A DNA stretch of 64,000 nt from Comamonadaceae bacterium (lineage in GTDB: Bacteria > Pseudomonadota > Gammaproteobacteria > Burkholderiales > Burkholderiaceae_C). The notes under the pieces were generated by a model. That model saw only the letters and a list, made by a program, of their open reading frames with translations, ran no database searches and was not told where the DNA came from. Every line of letters begins with the position of its first letter. The first letter of the stretch is position 1. Where the stretch lies: assembly GCA_009996515.1 (NCBI GenBank), contig JAACZV010000010.1:62001-126000 (forward strand). Direction: 5' to 3'. Positions 35,492 to 44,321 of this stretch are shown in pieces. A program made the position numbers and the translations under genes.

Positions 35492-36481
35492 ATGCATCAC
35501 AAGGACTCGCATCAGATGGCTCACCGGCTGATTCATAACCGTGTCTTTCCACTGCTGGCCAGCGTTGCCGCCGCGGCGCTGCTGGTGGCCTGCGGGGGAG
35601 GCAAGGGCGATACGGCGTCCCAGACGGCCGCCAAGGTCAACAAGGAAGAGATCACCGTCCACCAGATCAACTTCGTGCTGCAGCGCCAGCCGGGCCTCAA
35701 GCCCGAGCAGGCCGAGGCCGCCAGCCGCCAGGTGCTGGAGCGCCTGATCGACCAGGAGCTCGCGGTGCAGAAGGGCCAGGAGCTCAAGCTGGATCGCGAT
35801 CCGCGCGTCGTGCAGCAGATCGAGGCCGCCAAGCGCGAGATCATCGCCCGTGCCTATGCCGAGCGCATCGGCGAGAGCGTCGCCAAGCCCAGCGCGGAGG
35901 AGATCGCCAAGTACTACAACGACAAGCCGGCCCTCTTCAAGGAGCGCCGCATCTACAGCCTGCAGGAGCTGCAGATCGAGGCCAAGCCCGAGCAGTTCGA
36001 GGCCATTCGTGCCAAGCTGGCGGCGGCCAAGAGCGTCGGCGAGTTCGCCGACTACCTGAAGTCCGCCGACCTGCGCTTCAACGGCAACCAGGCCGTGCGT
36101 GCCGCCGAGCAACTGCCGCTGGCCAGCGTGGACGCCATCTCGCGCATGAAGGACGGCGACTCCATGGTCAGCCCCAACCCCGCCGGGCTGAGCGTGCTGT
36201 TCCTGGTCGGCTCGCGCAGCCAGCCCGTGGACGAGGCGCGCGCGCGCCCCGCCATCGAGGCCTTCCTGCTGAACCAGCGCCGCGCCGAGGCCGTGCAGAA
36301 GGACATCAAGGCGCTGCGCGACAGCTCCAAGATCGAGTACGTCGGCAAGTTCGCGCAGCCCGCGCCCGCCGGTGCGGCGTCGGCGCCCGTGCTGCCGGCC
36401 GCCGAGGCCCCGTCCGTCGCTGCGCCCGCGGCCAGCGGCCTGGACCATGCCACTATCACCAAGGGCCTGGGCCTGAAATGA
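35492..36481 (+). CDS. epsD: EpsD-family lipoprotein, peptidyl-prolyl isomerase-like (EPS assembly)
   Basis: First gene of the exopolysaccharide operon. 329 residues from the ATG at 35492, with GCAGGAGG in ideal position. A lipobox is visible, LLVAC followed by GGG, so it is a lipoprotein. The SurA/PpiC-like N-domain (VNKEEITVHQINFVLQ, then a helical part to about 130) and a parvulin-like middle (RRIYSLQELQIE to about 230) match the EpsD family of exosortase-linked EPS loci. The C-terminus is an Ala/Pro-rich tail. Proposed role is periplasmic chaperoning of export or secreted components; isomerase activity is unproven. Overlaps epsE by four bases. Confidence 0.85.
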   Translation: MHHKDSHQMAHRLIHNRVFPLLASVAAAALLVACGGGKGDTASQTAAKVNKEEITVHQINFVLQRQPGLKPEQAEAASRQVLERLIDQELAVQKGQELKLDRDPRVVQQIEAAKREIIARAYAERIGESVAKPSAEEIAKYYNDKPALFKERRIYSLQELQIEAKPEQFEAIRAKLAAAKSVGEFADYLKSADLRFNGNQAVRAAEQLPLASVDAISRMKDGDSMVSPNPAGLSVLFLVGSRSQPVDEARARPAIEAFLLNQRRAEAVQKDIKALRDSSKIEYVGKFAQPAPAGAASAPVLPAAEAPSVAAPAASGLDHATITKGLGLK

Positions 36482-37302
36482 TGCGTTGGCATGCACTGCT
36501 GCTGGCCGCGGCACTGGGGCTGGGTGCGGCCCAGGCCCGGGCCCAGGCCGGCGCACCGGCCGCTGCGGCGGCCGAGTACCGGCTGGGCGCTGGCGACGTC
36601 ATCCGCATCGTCGTCTACCAGAACCCCGACCTGACGCTGGAGACCCGGGTCTCCGAGACCGGCGTCATCAGCTATCCGCTGCTGGGCAGCGTGCGCATCG
36701 GCGGCCTGGGTGTCGGCGCGGCCGAGCAGCTCATCGCCGACGGCCTGAGGAACGGCAACTTCGTGAAGGCGCCGCAGGTCACGCTGATCCTGCTGCAGGT
36801 CAAGGGCAACCAAGCCAGCGTGCTGGGCCAGGTGAACCGCCCGGGCCGCTACCCGATCGAGACGGCCGACATGCGCGTGACCGACCTGCTGGCCAATGCC
36901 GGCGGCGTCGCGACCAGCGGCGCCGACCTGCTCGTGCTCAGCGGCACGCGGGGCGGCAAGCCCTACCGCCTGGAGATCGACCTGCCCGGCGTCTTCGCCG
37001 CCGGCGAGCGGGCGCGCCTGGACGACGTGCTGATCCAGAACGGCGACGTGCTGTGGGTGGACCGCGCGCCGCTGGTCTACATCTACGGCGAGGTGCAGCG
37101 CCCCGGCCCCATGCGGCTGGAGCGCGGCATGACGCTGATGCAGGCCCTGGCCGCCGGCGGCGGCCTGAACCAGCGCGGCACCGAGCGCGGCATCCGCGTG
37201 CACCGCAAGTCGGCCGACGGCAAGGTGCAGGTGGTGCAGCCGGGCATGGACGACGCGCTCAAGGATGGCGACGTGGTGTACGTCAAGGAAAGCCTGTTCT
37301 GA
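36478..37302 (+). CDS. epsE: Polysaccharide export protein EpsE (Wza/OMA family)
   Basis: 274-residue periplasmic/outer-membrane export component of the Wza family. Signal peptide about 1-24 (ending ARAQA), not a lipoprotein. The Poly_export domain has LGAGDVIRIVVYQNPDLTLETRVS. SLBB repeats follow (KGNQASVLGQVNRPGRYPI and VYIYGEVQRPGPMRLERGMTL). It has no C-terminal alpha-helical barrel like that of E. coli Wza, as usual for short EpsE forms. It is coupled to epsD and 15 bp ahead of epsF. It likely forms the outer channel of the transporter with EpsF and EpsG. Confidence 0.92.
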   Translation: MMRWHALLLAAALGLGAAQARAQAGAPAAAAAEYRLGAGDVIRIVVYQNPDLTLETRVSETGVISYPLLGSVRIGGLGVGAAEQLIADGLRNGNFVKAPQVTLILLQVKGNQASVLGQVNRPGRYPIETADMRVTDLLANAGGVATSGADLLVLSGTRGGKPYRLEIDLPGVFAAGERARLDDVLIQNGDVLWVDRAPLVYIYGEVQRPGPMRLERGMTLMQALAAGGGLNQRGTERGIRVHRKSADGKVQVVQPGMDDALKDGDVVYVKESLF

Positions 37303-37317
37303 TTTCGGGGCCCAGCG

Positions 37318-38748
37318 ATGAACTTTGTGCAATTCCTGGCCATTCTGCGAGCGCGCTACAAGCTGGCGCTGGCGGTGCTGGTGGCGACCCTGGTTCCGGC
37401 GCTGCTGCTCAGCCTGCTGATGCCCAAGAGCTATACGGCCTCGGCCTCCGTCGTGGTCGATTCCAGCAAGCCTGACCCGCTGGCGGCCGTGCTCTATGCC
37501 GGCGGCATGAACCCCAGCCTGGTGGCGACCCAGATCGACGTGATCCAGAGCGATCGCGTCGCCTTCAAGGTGGCGCGCAACCTGCGCCTGACCGAGAGCC
37601 CGCAGATCCGCGAGCAGTGGCGCAACGCCACCGGCGGCGAGGGCTCCATCGAGCTGTGGCTCAGCACCGTGTTCCAGAAGAGCCTGGAGGTGAAGCCCTC
37701 GCGCGAGTCCAACGTCATCGCGATCAGCTACAAGGCGCCCGACCCCAAGTTCGCGGCGGCCCTGGCCAATGCCTTCGTGCAGGCCTATCTCGAGACCAAC
37801 ATCGAGATGCGCGTCGAGCCGGCGCGCCTGTACTCGTCCTTCTTCGAGCAGCGCGCCAAGGAAGCCCGCGACAACCTGGAGAGCGCGCAGAGCAAGCTGT
37901 CCGAGTTCCAGCGCGACAAGGGCATCGTCGCCACCGAGGAGCGGCTGGACGTCGAGAACGCGCGCCTGAACGAGCTCTCGTCGCAATACGTGGGCCTGCA
38001 GTCGCTGGCCTCCGACTCGGTCAGCCGGCAGGCGGCCGCGCGTGGCGCGACCGCCGATCGCATGCAGGAAGTGCTCAACAACCCGCTGATCGCCGGCCTC
38101 AAGGCCGACCAGGCGCGGCTGGAGGCCAGGCTGCAGGAGCTGACCTCCAAGCTGGGTGACCGCAACCCCCAGGTCATCGAGGCGCGGGCCAACCTGGCCG
38201 AGCTCAAGACCAAGATCGAGGCCGAGACCGCCAAGGTCGCCAGTTCGCTGGGCATCGCCAACAACATCAACCAGCAGCGCGCCGGCGAGATCAAGGCCCA
38301 GCTGGAGGCCCAGCGCAACAAGGTGCTGCAGATGAAGGCCGCGCGTGACGACGGCGCCGTGCTGGTGCGCGACGTCGAGAACGCCCAGCGCACCTATGAC
38401 CAGATCATGGCCCGCCTGAACCAGGCCACCATGGAAAGCCTGGCCACGCAGAGCAATGTGGCGGTGCTGTCCCAGGCCGTGCCGCCGGTCGACCCGACCT
38501 CGCCCAAGCCGCTGCTGAACATGGTTATCGCGCTGTTCTCGGGCACGCTGCTGGCGGTCGTCGTGGTGGTGGCCTTCGAGATGATGGATCGCCGCGTGCG
38601 CAGTGCCGACGACATCGCGCAGGCCGTGGCGCTGCCCATCATCGGCGTGCTGCCGTCGCCGCAGGCGCGCCGCCTGTTCGGCAAGGCCACGACGGCCAAC
38701 CTGATGCAGCAGCGCCTGCTCGGCCAGGCGCCCGGCAAGAGCGCCTGA
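37318..38748 (+). CDS. epsF: Chain-length determinant protein EpsF (Wzz/PCP family)
   Basis: 476-residue polysaccharide co-polymerase. An N-terminal membrane helix (about 16-36, LALAVLVATLVPALLLSLL) and a C-terminal one (about 400-420, ALFSGTLLAVVVVVAF) flank a large periplasmic part. The Wzz domain is at 1-90. Long heptad-rich helices lie about 170-270 and 300-365. The cytoplasmic tail is short (EMMDRRVRSADDIAQAVALPIIGVLP, seen as EMMDRRVRSADDIAQA then LPIIGVLP), a motif shared with PCP-2a proteins that contact a tyrosine kinase. The kinase partner is the next gene, EpsG, four bases downstream. Confidence 0.92.
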   Translation: MNFVQFLAILRARYKLALAVLVATLVPALLLSLLMPKSYTASASVVVDSSKPDPLAAVLYAGGMNPSLVATQIDVIQSDRVAFKVARNLRLTESPQIREQWRNATGGEGSIELWLSTVFQKSLEVKPSRESNVIAISYKAPDPKFAAALANAFVQAYLETNIEMRVEPARLYSSFFEQRAKEARDNLESAQSKLSEFQRDKGIVATEERLDVENARLNELSSQYVGLQSLASDSVSRQAAARGATADRMQEVLNNPLIAGLKADQARLEARLQELTSKLGDRNPQVIEARANLAELKTKIEAETAKVASSLGIANNINQQRAGEIKAQLEAQRNKVLQMKAARDDGAVLVRDVENAQRTYDQIMARLNQATMESLATQSNVAVLSQAVPPVDPTSPKPLLNMVIALFSGTLLAVVVVVAFEMMDRRVRSADDIAQAVALPIIGVLPSPQARRLFGKATTANLMQQRLLGQAPGKSA

Positions 38749-38752
38749 GCCG

Positions 38753-39634
38753 ATGAACGCCGCAACCCCTGGAGCCTTCGTGAACGCCCCCGCAGACCTG
38801 CATGACCGCCCCATCGGCGACCTGATCCGCGATGCGCGCAACCTGAGCGCGGCCGAAGTCGAGCAGGTGTTGCGCTATCAGCGCGAGCATGGCGTGCGCT
38901 TCGGCGAAGCCGCCATCACCCTCGGGCTGGCCAGCCCCGATGACGTGCTCCATGCGCTGGCCCAGCAGTTCCACTATCCGCTGGGCGATGCCGAGCGGCG
39001 TCTGTCCAGCCCCGAGCTGGTGGCGCTGTCGCAGCCGTTTTCGCTGCAGGCCGAAGCCATACGCGCCGTGCGCAGCCAGGTGACGATGCGCCTGGGCCGG
39101 CCCGACGCGCAGCGCCAGGCCCTGGCCGTCATCAGCCCCGCCAGCGGCGACGGCAAGACCTACCTCGCCGCCAACCTCGCGGTCTCGCTGGCCCAGCTGG
39201 GCGGCCGCACGCTGCTCATCGACGCCGACCTGCGCAACCCGCGCCAGCACGAGGTGTTCAAGGTCAGCAACGCGGCGGGCCTGTCCTCGCTGCTGTCCGG
39301 CCGCTCGGAGAGCCAGGTCATCCAGGCCGTCGAGGGCGTGCCGGGCCTGTTCGTGCTGCCCTGCGGTCCCATGCCGCCCAATCCGCTGGAGCTCGTCGAG
39401 CGCCCGGCCTTCGGGCTGCTCCTGCGCGAGCTGAGCGGCAAGTTCGACCACGTGGTCATCGACACGGCCGCGGCCGCATTGGGCGCCGATGCCTGCGTGG
39501 TGGCGAGCACTTGCGGCGCGGCGCTGGTGTTGACGCGCAAGCATGAGAACAAGGTGGCGGCGCTGCAGGACCTGGTCGCCAGCCTGACGGGCAGTTCCGT
39601 GCAGCTGCTGGGCGCCATCCTCAACGAGTTCTGA
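38753..39634 (+). CDS. epsG: EpsG, BY-kinase-like ATPase with N-terminal MshEN-like motif pair
   Basis: 293 residues, with the CpsD/CapB-type P-loop NTPase of polysaccharide chain-length control. Walker A is SPASGDGKTYLAANLA, Walker A' LLIDADLRNPRQHE, Walker B HVVIDTAAA. The usual C-terminal tyrosine cluster is absent (the protein ends GAILNEF), so autophosphorylation by the classical route is doubtful. Residues 20-43 and 49-72 form two 24-residue repeats. The second, RFGEAAITLGLASPDDVLHA followed by LAQQ, fits the MshEN cyclic-di-GMP motif well; the first lacks the leading Arg and the Gly. Partner of EpsF. Nucleotide binding is seen; cyclic-di-GMP binding is inference. Confidence 0.88.
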   Translation: MNAATPGAFVNAPADLHDRPIGDLIRDARNLSAAEVEQVLRYQREHGVRFGEAAITLGLASPDDVLHALAQQFHYPLGDAERRLSSPELVALSQPFSLQAEAIRAVRSQVTMRLGRPDAQRQALAVISPASGDGKTYLAANLAVSLAQLGGRTLLIDADLRNPRQHEVFKVSNAAGLSSLLSGRSESQVIQAVEGVPGLFVLPCGPMPPNPLELVERPAFGLLLRELSGKFDHVVIDTAAAALGADACVVASTCGAALVLTRKHENKVAALQDLVASLTGSSVQLLGAILNEF

Positions 39635-39651
39635 GCGCGGGCGGTTGCGTG

Positions 39652-40539
39652 ATGCCTGCGACTGTTCCCCAGGCCGGCCGCCAGGCCCTGCTGCCCGCCA
39701 ACGTCGACGTGCCGGCGCTGCTGCTGGTGCTGGCCGGCCTGCTGGTTGTCTACCTGCCTGAATACATCGAGCTCTCGCAGACTCTCTGGCGCACCGACGA
39801 GCAGGGCCATGGCCCCATCATCTTCGCGGTCAGCCTGTGGCTGCTGTTCGCCCAGCGCCACCGCCTGGCCGAGCTGCCGCCGCGGCCGGGGACGGCCAGC
39901 GGCCTGCTGGTGCTGGGGCTCGGCGCGCTGCTCTACGCCTTCGGGCGCTCGCAGGACATCATCATCTTCGCGGTCGGATCCCAGGTCTGGGTGCTGGCCG
40001 GCCTGGCCCTGCTCTTCAAGGGCTGGCGGGCCTTGCGGCTGATCTGGTTCCCGCTGTTCTTCCTGCTCTTCATGGTGCCGTTGCCCGAGGCCCTGGTCTC
40101 GGCCGTCACGGCGCCGCTGAAGTCGGCCGTGTCCCTGGTGGCCAGCAATCTGCTGTACGCCGCGGGCTACCCGGTCGGGCGGTCCGGCGTCATGCTGACC
40201 GTGGGCCAGTACCAGCTCATGGTGGCCGATGCCTGCGCCGGCCTGAACTCCATGTTCACGCTGGAGGCGCTGGGCATGCTGTACATGAACCTGATGCGCT
40301 ACACCTCCGTGGCGCGCAACCTGACGCTGGCCGTCATGCTGGTGCCCATCGCCTTCTGCGCCAACATCGGTCGCGTGATGATCCTCGTGCTCGTCACCTA
40401 CTACTACGGCGACGCGGCCGGCCAGGGCTTTGTGCATGGCTTCGCGGGCATGGTGCTGTTCATGATCGCGCTGATGCTGATGCTGGTCGTCGACAAGGGG
40501 CTCAACCTCTTCTTCAGGACCGAGCGGGGGGCGGCATGA
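39652..40539 (+). CDS. xrtB: Exosortase B (XrtB)
   Basis: Membrane transpeptidase-like protease of the exosortase/archaeosortase family, thought to cleave the PEP-CTERM tail of exported proteins and attach them to the cell surface or EPS. 295 residues from the ATG at 39652 (a GTG at 39649 is directly in front). About eight membrane helices. The catalytic triad is visible: Cys195 in VADACAGLNSMF, Arg241 in CANIGRVMIL and His262 in GFVHGFAGMV. B-type exosortases sit in this epsE-F-G-xrtB-epsI order. No PEP-CTERM substrate is present in the window. Confidence 0.95.
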   Translation: MPATVPQAGRQALLPANVDVPALLLVLAGLLVVYLPEYIELSQTLWRTDEQGHGPIIFAVSLWLLFAQRHRLAELPPRPGTASGLLVLGLGALLYAFGRSQDIIIFAVGSQVWVLAGLALLFKGWRALRLIWFPLFFLLFMVPLPEALVSAVTAPLKSAVSLVASNLLYAAGYPVGRSGVMLTVGQYQLMVADACAGLNSMFTLEALGMLYMNLMRYTSVARNLTLAVMLVPIAFCANIGRVMILVLVTYYYGDAAGQGFVHGFAGMVLFMIALMLMLVVDKGLNLFFRTERGAA

Positions 40540-41240
40540 GCCGACGGCCGATGTCCGTGCGCTGGCGGGCCGCATGCGTGGCGCTGCTGCTGGTCTCGGC
40601 CTCGGGCTTCGGCCATGTGATGCGCCCGACCGTGCATCTGGCCGATCAGCGTGCCAAGGTCGACCTGGAGACGCTGTTCCCCGCCAGCTTCGGCGCCTGG
40701 CGCATCGACACCCAGGTGCCGGTGACCATCATCTCGCCCGACGTCGAGGCCAAGCTGAAGTCCATCTATGCGCAGACGCTGACCCGCACCTACATCGGGC
40801 CCGCCGGCGAGCGCATCATGCTGTCGGTGGCCTATGGCGGCGACCAGTCCGACGCGACGCGCGCGCACCGGCCCGACGTCTGCTACCCCGCGCAGGGCTT
40901 CGAGATCCTGTCCAACCAGAACGCCGTCGTCGACCTCGGCGGCGAGCTGCGGCTGCCGGTGCGGCACATGGCGTCCAAGCTGGCCCAGCGCCATGAGCCG
41001 GTGACGTTCTGGTTCGTCGTCGGCGAGCATGTCGCCGTCAGCGGGCAGCAGCAGAAGATCGCCCAGCTGCGCTACGGCGTGCAGGGGCTGATCCCGGACG
41101 GCATGCTGGTGCGCGTCTCGAGCATAGACCGCGACACCGAGGCCGCCTACCGCGTGCAGGCCCGCTTCGTCGGCGACCTGCATGCCGCCATGTCCCGGCC
41201 CGCCAGGGCCCGGGTCTTCGGCAGCGCACTCGCGGGGTAG
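40536..41240 (+). CDS. epsI: EpsI, exosortase-associated protein (B type)
   Basis: 234-residue protein with one N-terminal membrane anchor or uncleaved signal (about 8-25) and a periplasmic EpsI domain. Diagnostic parts are FPASFGAWRID near 50, the tyrosine and the cysteine in THRPDVCYPAQGFEI-type context (here RAHRPDVCYPAQGFEI), and VTFWFVVGEHVAVSG. In other organisms EpsI is fused to exosortase A; here it is separate and coupled to xrtB by ATGA. Its biochemical role is unknown but it is required with the exosortase for EPS production in related systems. Confidence 0.92.
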   Translation: MSRRPMSVRWRAACVALLLVSASGFGHVMRPTVHLADQRAKVDLETLFPASFGAWRIDTQVPVTIISPDVEAKLKSIYAQTLTRTYIGPAGERIMLSVAYGGDQSDATRAHRPDVCYPAQGFEILSNQNAVVDLGGELRLPVRHMASKLAQRHEPVTFWFVVGEHVAVSGQQQKIAQLRYGVQGLIPDGMLVRVSSIDRDTEAAYRVQARFVGDLHAAMSRPARARVFGSALAG

Positions 41241-41255
41241 ACCTTGCCGGCCGCC

Positions 41256-42818
41256 ATGCTCAACTCCGCCGCCCGCGCCATGGCCGGCCGGCCTCCGTTC
41301 TCCTGGCGGCAGGCCCTGCTGGTGCTGATGGTGCTGGCGATGGGCGTGCTGACGGGCCTGGCCGCCGGCCTGGGTTCGACACTGCTGGTCATCCTGGTGG
41401 GCAGCCTGATGGTGGCGCCCTGGGTGCTGCTGATGCCGACGACCTGGATGATCGGCCTGCTGGCCTTCATGGCCACGGTGGGCTTCGGCTGCCTGCAGTA
41501 TTTCGGCCGGGTCAACCAGGCGCACTGGATCCCGACGCTGCTGCTGGCGGCCCTGCTGATCCGCGCGACCTTCGACGGCCTGCGCATCCAGCCCCGCAGC
41601 CAGGCGGCCCCCTTCGTCAATCCGCTGGCGGCCTGCCTGCTGGCCTTCGTCGCGGTGGTGCTGGTCTCTGCGCTGACCAATGCCAGCGACCCCATGCAGG
41701 TGCTGGTGGGCTTCAGGCACTACCTGTTCCCGCTGGCGCTGGTGATGGCCGTTCTGAACTGCGGGGCGCCCGAGCGCTTCTGGCTGCAGATCTTTCGCGG
41801 CATCCCCTGGCTGATGCTGCTGCAGCTGCCGCTTTGCTTCTACCAGTACTTCTTTGTCGAGAAGGCGCGCGGCGCCAAGGTGTTCGGCGCGGTGGGCATC
41901 GCCTGGGATGCCGTGGTGGGCAGCTTTGGCGGCAACCCCGACGGCGGCGGCGCCAGCGGCGCGCTGGCCGTGTTCCTGAGCTTCGGCATCGCGGCCACGC
42001 TGATACTGCGCCGGCAGGGATTGATAGGTCCCCGCATGGCCTGGGCGTCGATCGCGGCGGCGCTGCTCTGCTCGGTGCTGGCCGAGATCAAGGTGCTCGT
42101 CATCTTCCTGCCTCTCGCGTTGCTGCTGGTCCAGCGTCGGCAGATCCTGGGCTCGCCGATCCGGCTCGCGGGATGGGCCTTGGGCGCGGTGCTGCTGGCC
42201 GTGGCACTGCAGCTGGCCTATCAGTCGCTGCATTACGGCGCCAGCCAGAAGCGCGTGGAGGAATCCTGGACCGAGAAGCTGGATCGCCTGTCGCGCTTCG
42301 AGCAGGACACGCGTTTCTTCAATCGGCTGACCGGCGAGGTCAGCCGTGTTGGCGGGCTGCTGCTCTGGAGCGACGAGCATCTGGCCCGCACGCCCGGGCC
42401 GCGCACCTGGGTCGGCTGGGGGCCGGCCGCGAGCAAGTCCAGCACGCTGTTCGGCGTCGGACCGGCCGCGCGCAGCCACGAGTTCAGCCTGACCACCAGC
42501 TCGGCCACGCAGCTGTTGTGGGACCTGGGCCTGGTGGGCCTGCTGCTGTTCGGCGGGGCCTGCGCGCTGGGCGTTGGCCAAGGGCTGCGCCAAGCCCGGC
42601 GCCTGGGCGCGGGATCCGGCGGGCGGGTCGCGCTGGCGGAGCTGTCCGCCCTGGGCTGCCTGCTGGTCCTGGCCGGGCTGCTGTACAACGGCGACGCGGT
42701 CAACAGCCCCTCCGTCCAAACCCTTCTGGCGCTCTGCCTCGGCCTGGTTTTGTGGCTGCGCCGTCAGCCTGCCGAGCCCGGCGGGCGAGTGGGATCGCCA
42801 AGTGTCGCTGCGGGATAG
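41256..42818 (+). CDS. Wzy/O-antigen-ligase-like membrane protein (polymerase candidate)
   Basis: About 520 residues and 10 to 12 membrane helices, with a large soluble loop near residues 320-405, the topology of Wzy polymerases and WaaL ligases. The ATG at 41256 is used; a TTG at 41244 is possible and would add four residues. The loop contains RFFNRLTGEVSRVGG and GVGPAARSHEFSL, where WaaL/Wzy proteins keep catalytic Arg and His residues. Placed between epsI and the flippase, it most likely polymerises repeat units in the periplasm. Polymerase versus ligase cannot be told from sequence alone. It overlaps the flippase gene by 17 bases. Confidence 0.75.
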   Translation: MLNSAARAMAGRPPFSWRQALLVLMVLAMGVLTGLAAGLGSTLLVILVGSLMVAPWVLLMPTTWMIGLLAFMATVGFGCLQYFGRVNQAHWIPTLLLAALLIRATFDGLRIQPRSQAAPFVNPLAACLLAFVAVVLVSALTNASDPMQVLVGFRHYLFPLALVMAVLNCGAPERFWLQIFRGIPWLMLLQLPLCFYQYFFVEKARGAKVFGAVGIAWDAVVGSFGGNPDGGGASGALAVFLSFGIAATLILRRQGLIGPRMAWASIAAALLCSVLAEIKVLVIFLPLALLLVQRRQILGSPIRLAGWALGAVLLAVALQLAYQSLHYGASQKRVEESWTEKLDRLSRFEQDTRFFNRLTGEVSRVGGLLLWSDEHLARTPGPRTWVGWGPAASKSSTLFGVGPAARSHEFSLTTSSATQLLWDLGLVGLLLFGGACALGVGQGLRQARRLGAGSGGRVALAELSALGCLLVLAGLLYNGDAVNSPSVQTLLALCLGLVLWLRRQPAEPGGRVGSPSVAAG

Positions 42819-44319
42819 GTTCTCGCGGCGCGCGACCCTCTCCAATGCGCGCTGGTTTCTGGCCGGCAAGCTGGTTTCGGCGCTGGCCACGGTGTTGTGG
42901 CTGGCGCTGGTCACCCGCAGCCTGCTGGCGCAAGAGGGGCTGGCCGGCTATCTGGCGGCCATCGCCTATCTCGAAACCGCGCTGGCGCTGAGCCTGTTCG
43001 GGCTGGACTGGCTGCTCATCCGCCACCTGCCCGCGGCCGCCGCCGCCGGCGATGCCGCGGGGCTGCGCCGGCTGCTCCGTGGCGCGCTGCTGGCGCGGGC
43101 CGGGCTGCTGCTGGGCTTGGGGCTGTTGCTGGGCCTGGCCGCGGCCCTGTGGCCCAGGCCCGCCGCGCTCGCGGGCCTGAACCTGCCGCTGCTGGGGCTG
43201 TTGATGCTGTCCGAGGGGCTGCTGCGCCTGCTGCGCGACAACACGCTGGAGAGCCTGGCGGCGCAGCGCTACACGCAGTTGGGCGTGCTGGGCCGCACGC
43301 TGCTGGCGCTGGCCGGCCTGGGGGCGGCAGGCGCACTCGGGTGGCCGGTGGATGCCAACGCGCTGCTGGCCATGGAGGCGCTGGCGTCGCTGACCCTGCT
43401 GGGCGTCGTGGGGTATTGGGTGCGCGGCCTGCTGCCGCCCGCCGGCCCCGTGGCGCGGCCGCCTGCCGGGCCGGCCACGCCGCGCTTCCTGGACGCCTGG
43501 CGCAGCTGCTGGCCCAACTACGCCGCGGCCCTCATCAGCCTGCCGCTGGCGCCCCAGTCCCTGCTGCTGGCCCTGAGCTATCTGGTGTCGGCCGCAACGC
43601 TGGCGCCGCTGGGCCTGGCGCTGCGGGTGTTCGAGATCCTGCGCAGCTATGTGCCGGGGCTGCTGCTGATGAACGTGCTGCGTCCGCGGCTGATCGGGGG
43701 CCACGCCGTGCATGGCGACTATGGGCGCACGGCCGCCGAGGCCGGCCTGATCAGCCGCTGGAGCGCGATCAGCGTCGCGCCGCTGGTGGGCTGGCTGGGC
43801 TTGTACGGCGATGCGGCGCTGGCGGCATTTGCCGGCCATGCGCTGCCGGCCGGGCTGGGGCTGATGCTGGCCAGCATGGCCGCGACGCTGCTGCCGCGCG
43901 TGCACCGCCAGATCGGCCAGGTGCTGGTCAACATCGTGTCCGCGCAAGGCCTGCTGGCCCGGCTGGCGCTGCTGGGCCTGCTGGGGTGGCCGCTGGCCGT
44001 CTGGCTGGCTCGCCAAGGGCATGCCCATTGGGCGCTGCCCGTGGCGCTGGCATGGGACGAATGCGCCTGGATCTGGGGGCTGTCCGTGGGCATGCGCCGG
44101 CGCGGTTCGGGCTGGAGCAGCCAGCTGGGCTTTATGTTGGGCCTGCTGTTGCTCGCCGTGGCGGCCGCGCTTTGCGTCGGCATGCTGCCGCTGCCTGCCA
44201 CGCCTTGGGGGGGGCTGGCCGGTACGGTGCTGCTGCTGGCCTTGATGGGCGGCGTGCTGGCGATCTGCGGGCAACTGGACTGGCGCCGCGCGGCGAGGTC
44301 GCTGCGCTGGGGGGACTGA
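42802..44319 (+). CDS. Wzx-like polysaccharide flippase (MATE/MOP superfamily)
   Basis: 505 residues with 12 to 14 predicted helices and very high Leu/Ala content. It starts at the GTG at 42802 (VSLRDRFSRRATL), inside the end of the preceding gene. The N-terminal amphipathic stretch LSNARWFLAGKLVSALATVL and the short loop ARQGH-type regions fit Polysacc_synt/MOP exporters, which flip lipid-linked oligosaccharide repeats across the inner membrane. The assignment rests on topology, position next to the Wzy-like gene and weak motif similarity. It is separated from the next glycosyltransferase by two bases. Confidence 0.72.
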   Translation: MSLRDRFSRRATLSNARWFLAGKLVSALATVLWLALVTRSLLAQEGLAGYLAAIAYLETALALSLFGLDWLLIRHLPAAAAAGDAAGLRRLLRGALLARAGLLLGLGLLLGLAAALWPRPAALAGLNLPLLGLLMLSEGLLRLLRDNTLESLAAQRYTQLGVLGRTLLALAGLGAAGALGWPVDANALLAMEALASLTLLGVVGYWVRGLLPPAGPVARPPAGPATPRFLDAWRSCWPNYAAALISLPLAPQSLLLALSYLVSAATLAPLGLALRVFEILRSYVPGLLLMNVLRPRLIGGHAVHGDYGRTAAEAGLISRWSAISVAPLVGWLGLYGDAALAAFAGHALPAGLGLMLASMAATLLPRVHRQIGQVLVNIVSAQGLLARLALLGLLGWPLAVWLARQGHAHWALPVALAWDECAWIWGLSVGMRRRGSGWSSQLGFMLGLLLLAVAAALCVGMLPLPATPWGGLAGTVLLLALMGGVLAICGQLDWRRAARSLRWGD

Positions 44320-44321
44320 AG

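Noticed and set aside
42897-44319. Second frame through the flippase gene extending the downstream glycosyltransferase upstream
   Set aside because: The extended frame is Ala/Arg/Gly-rich GC-shadow sequence; glycosyltransferase homology starts at 44322.
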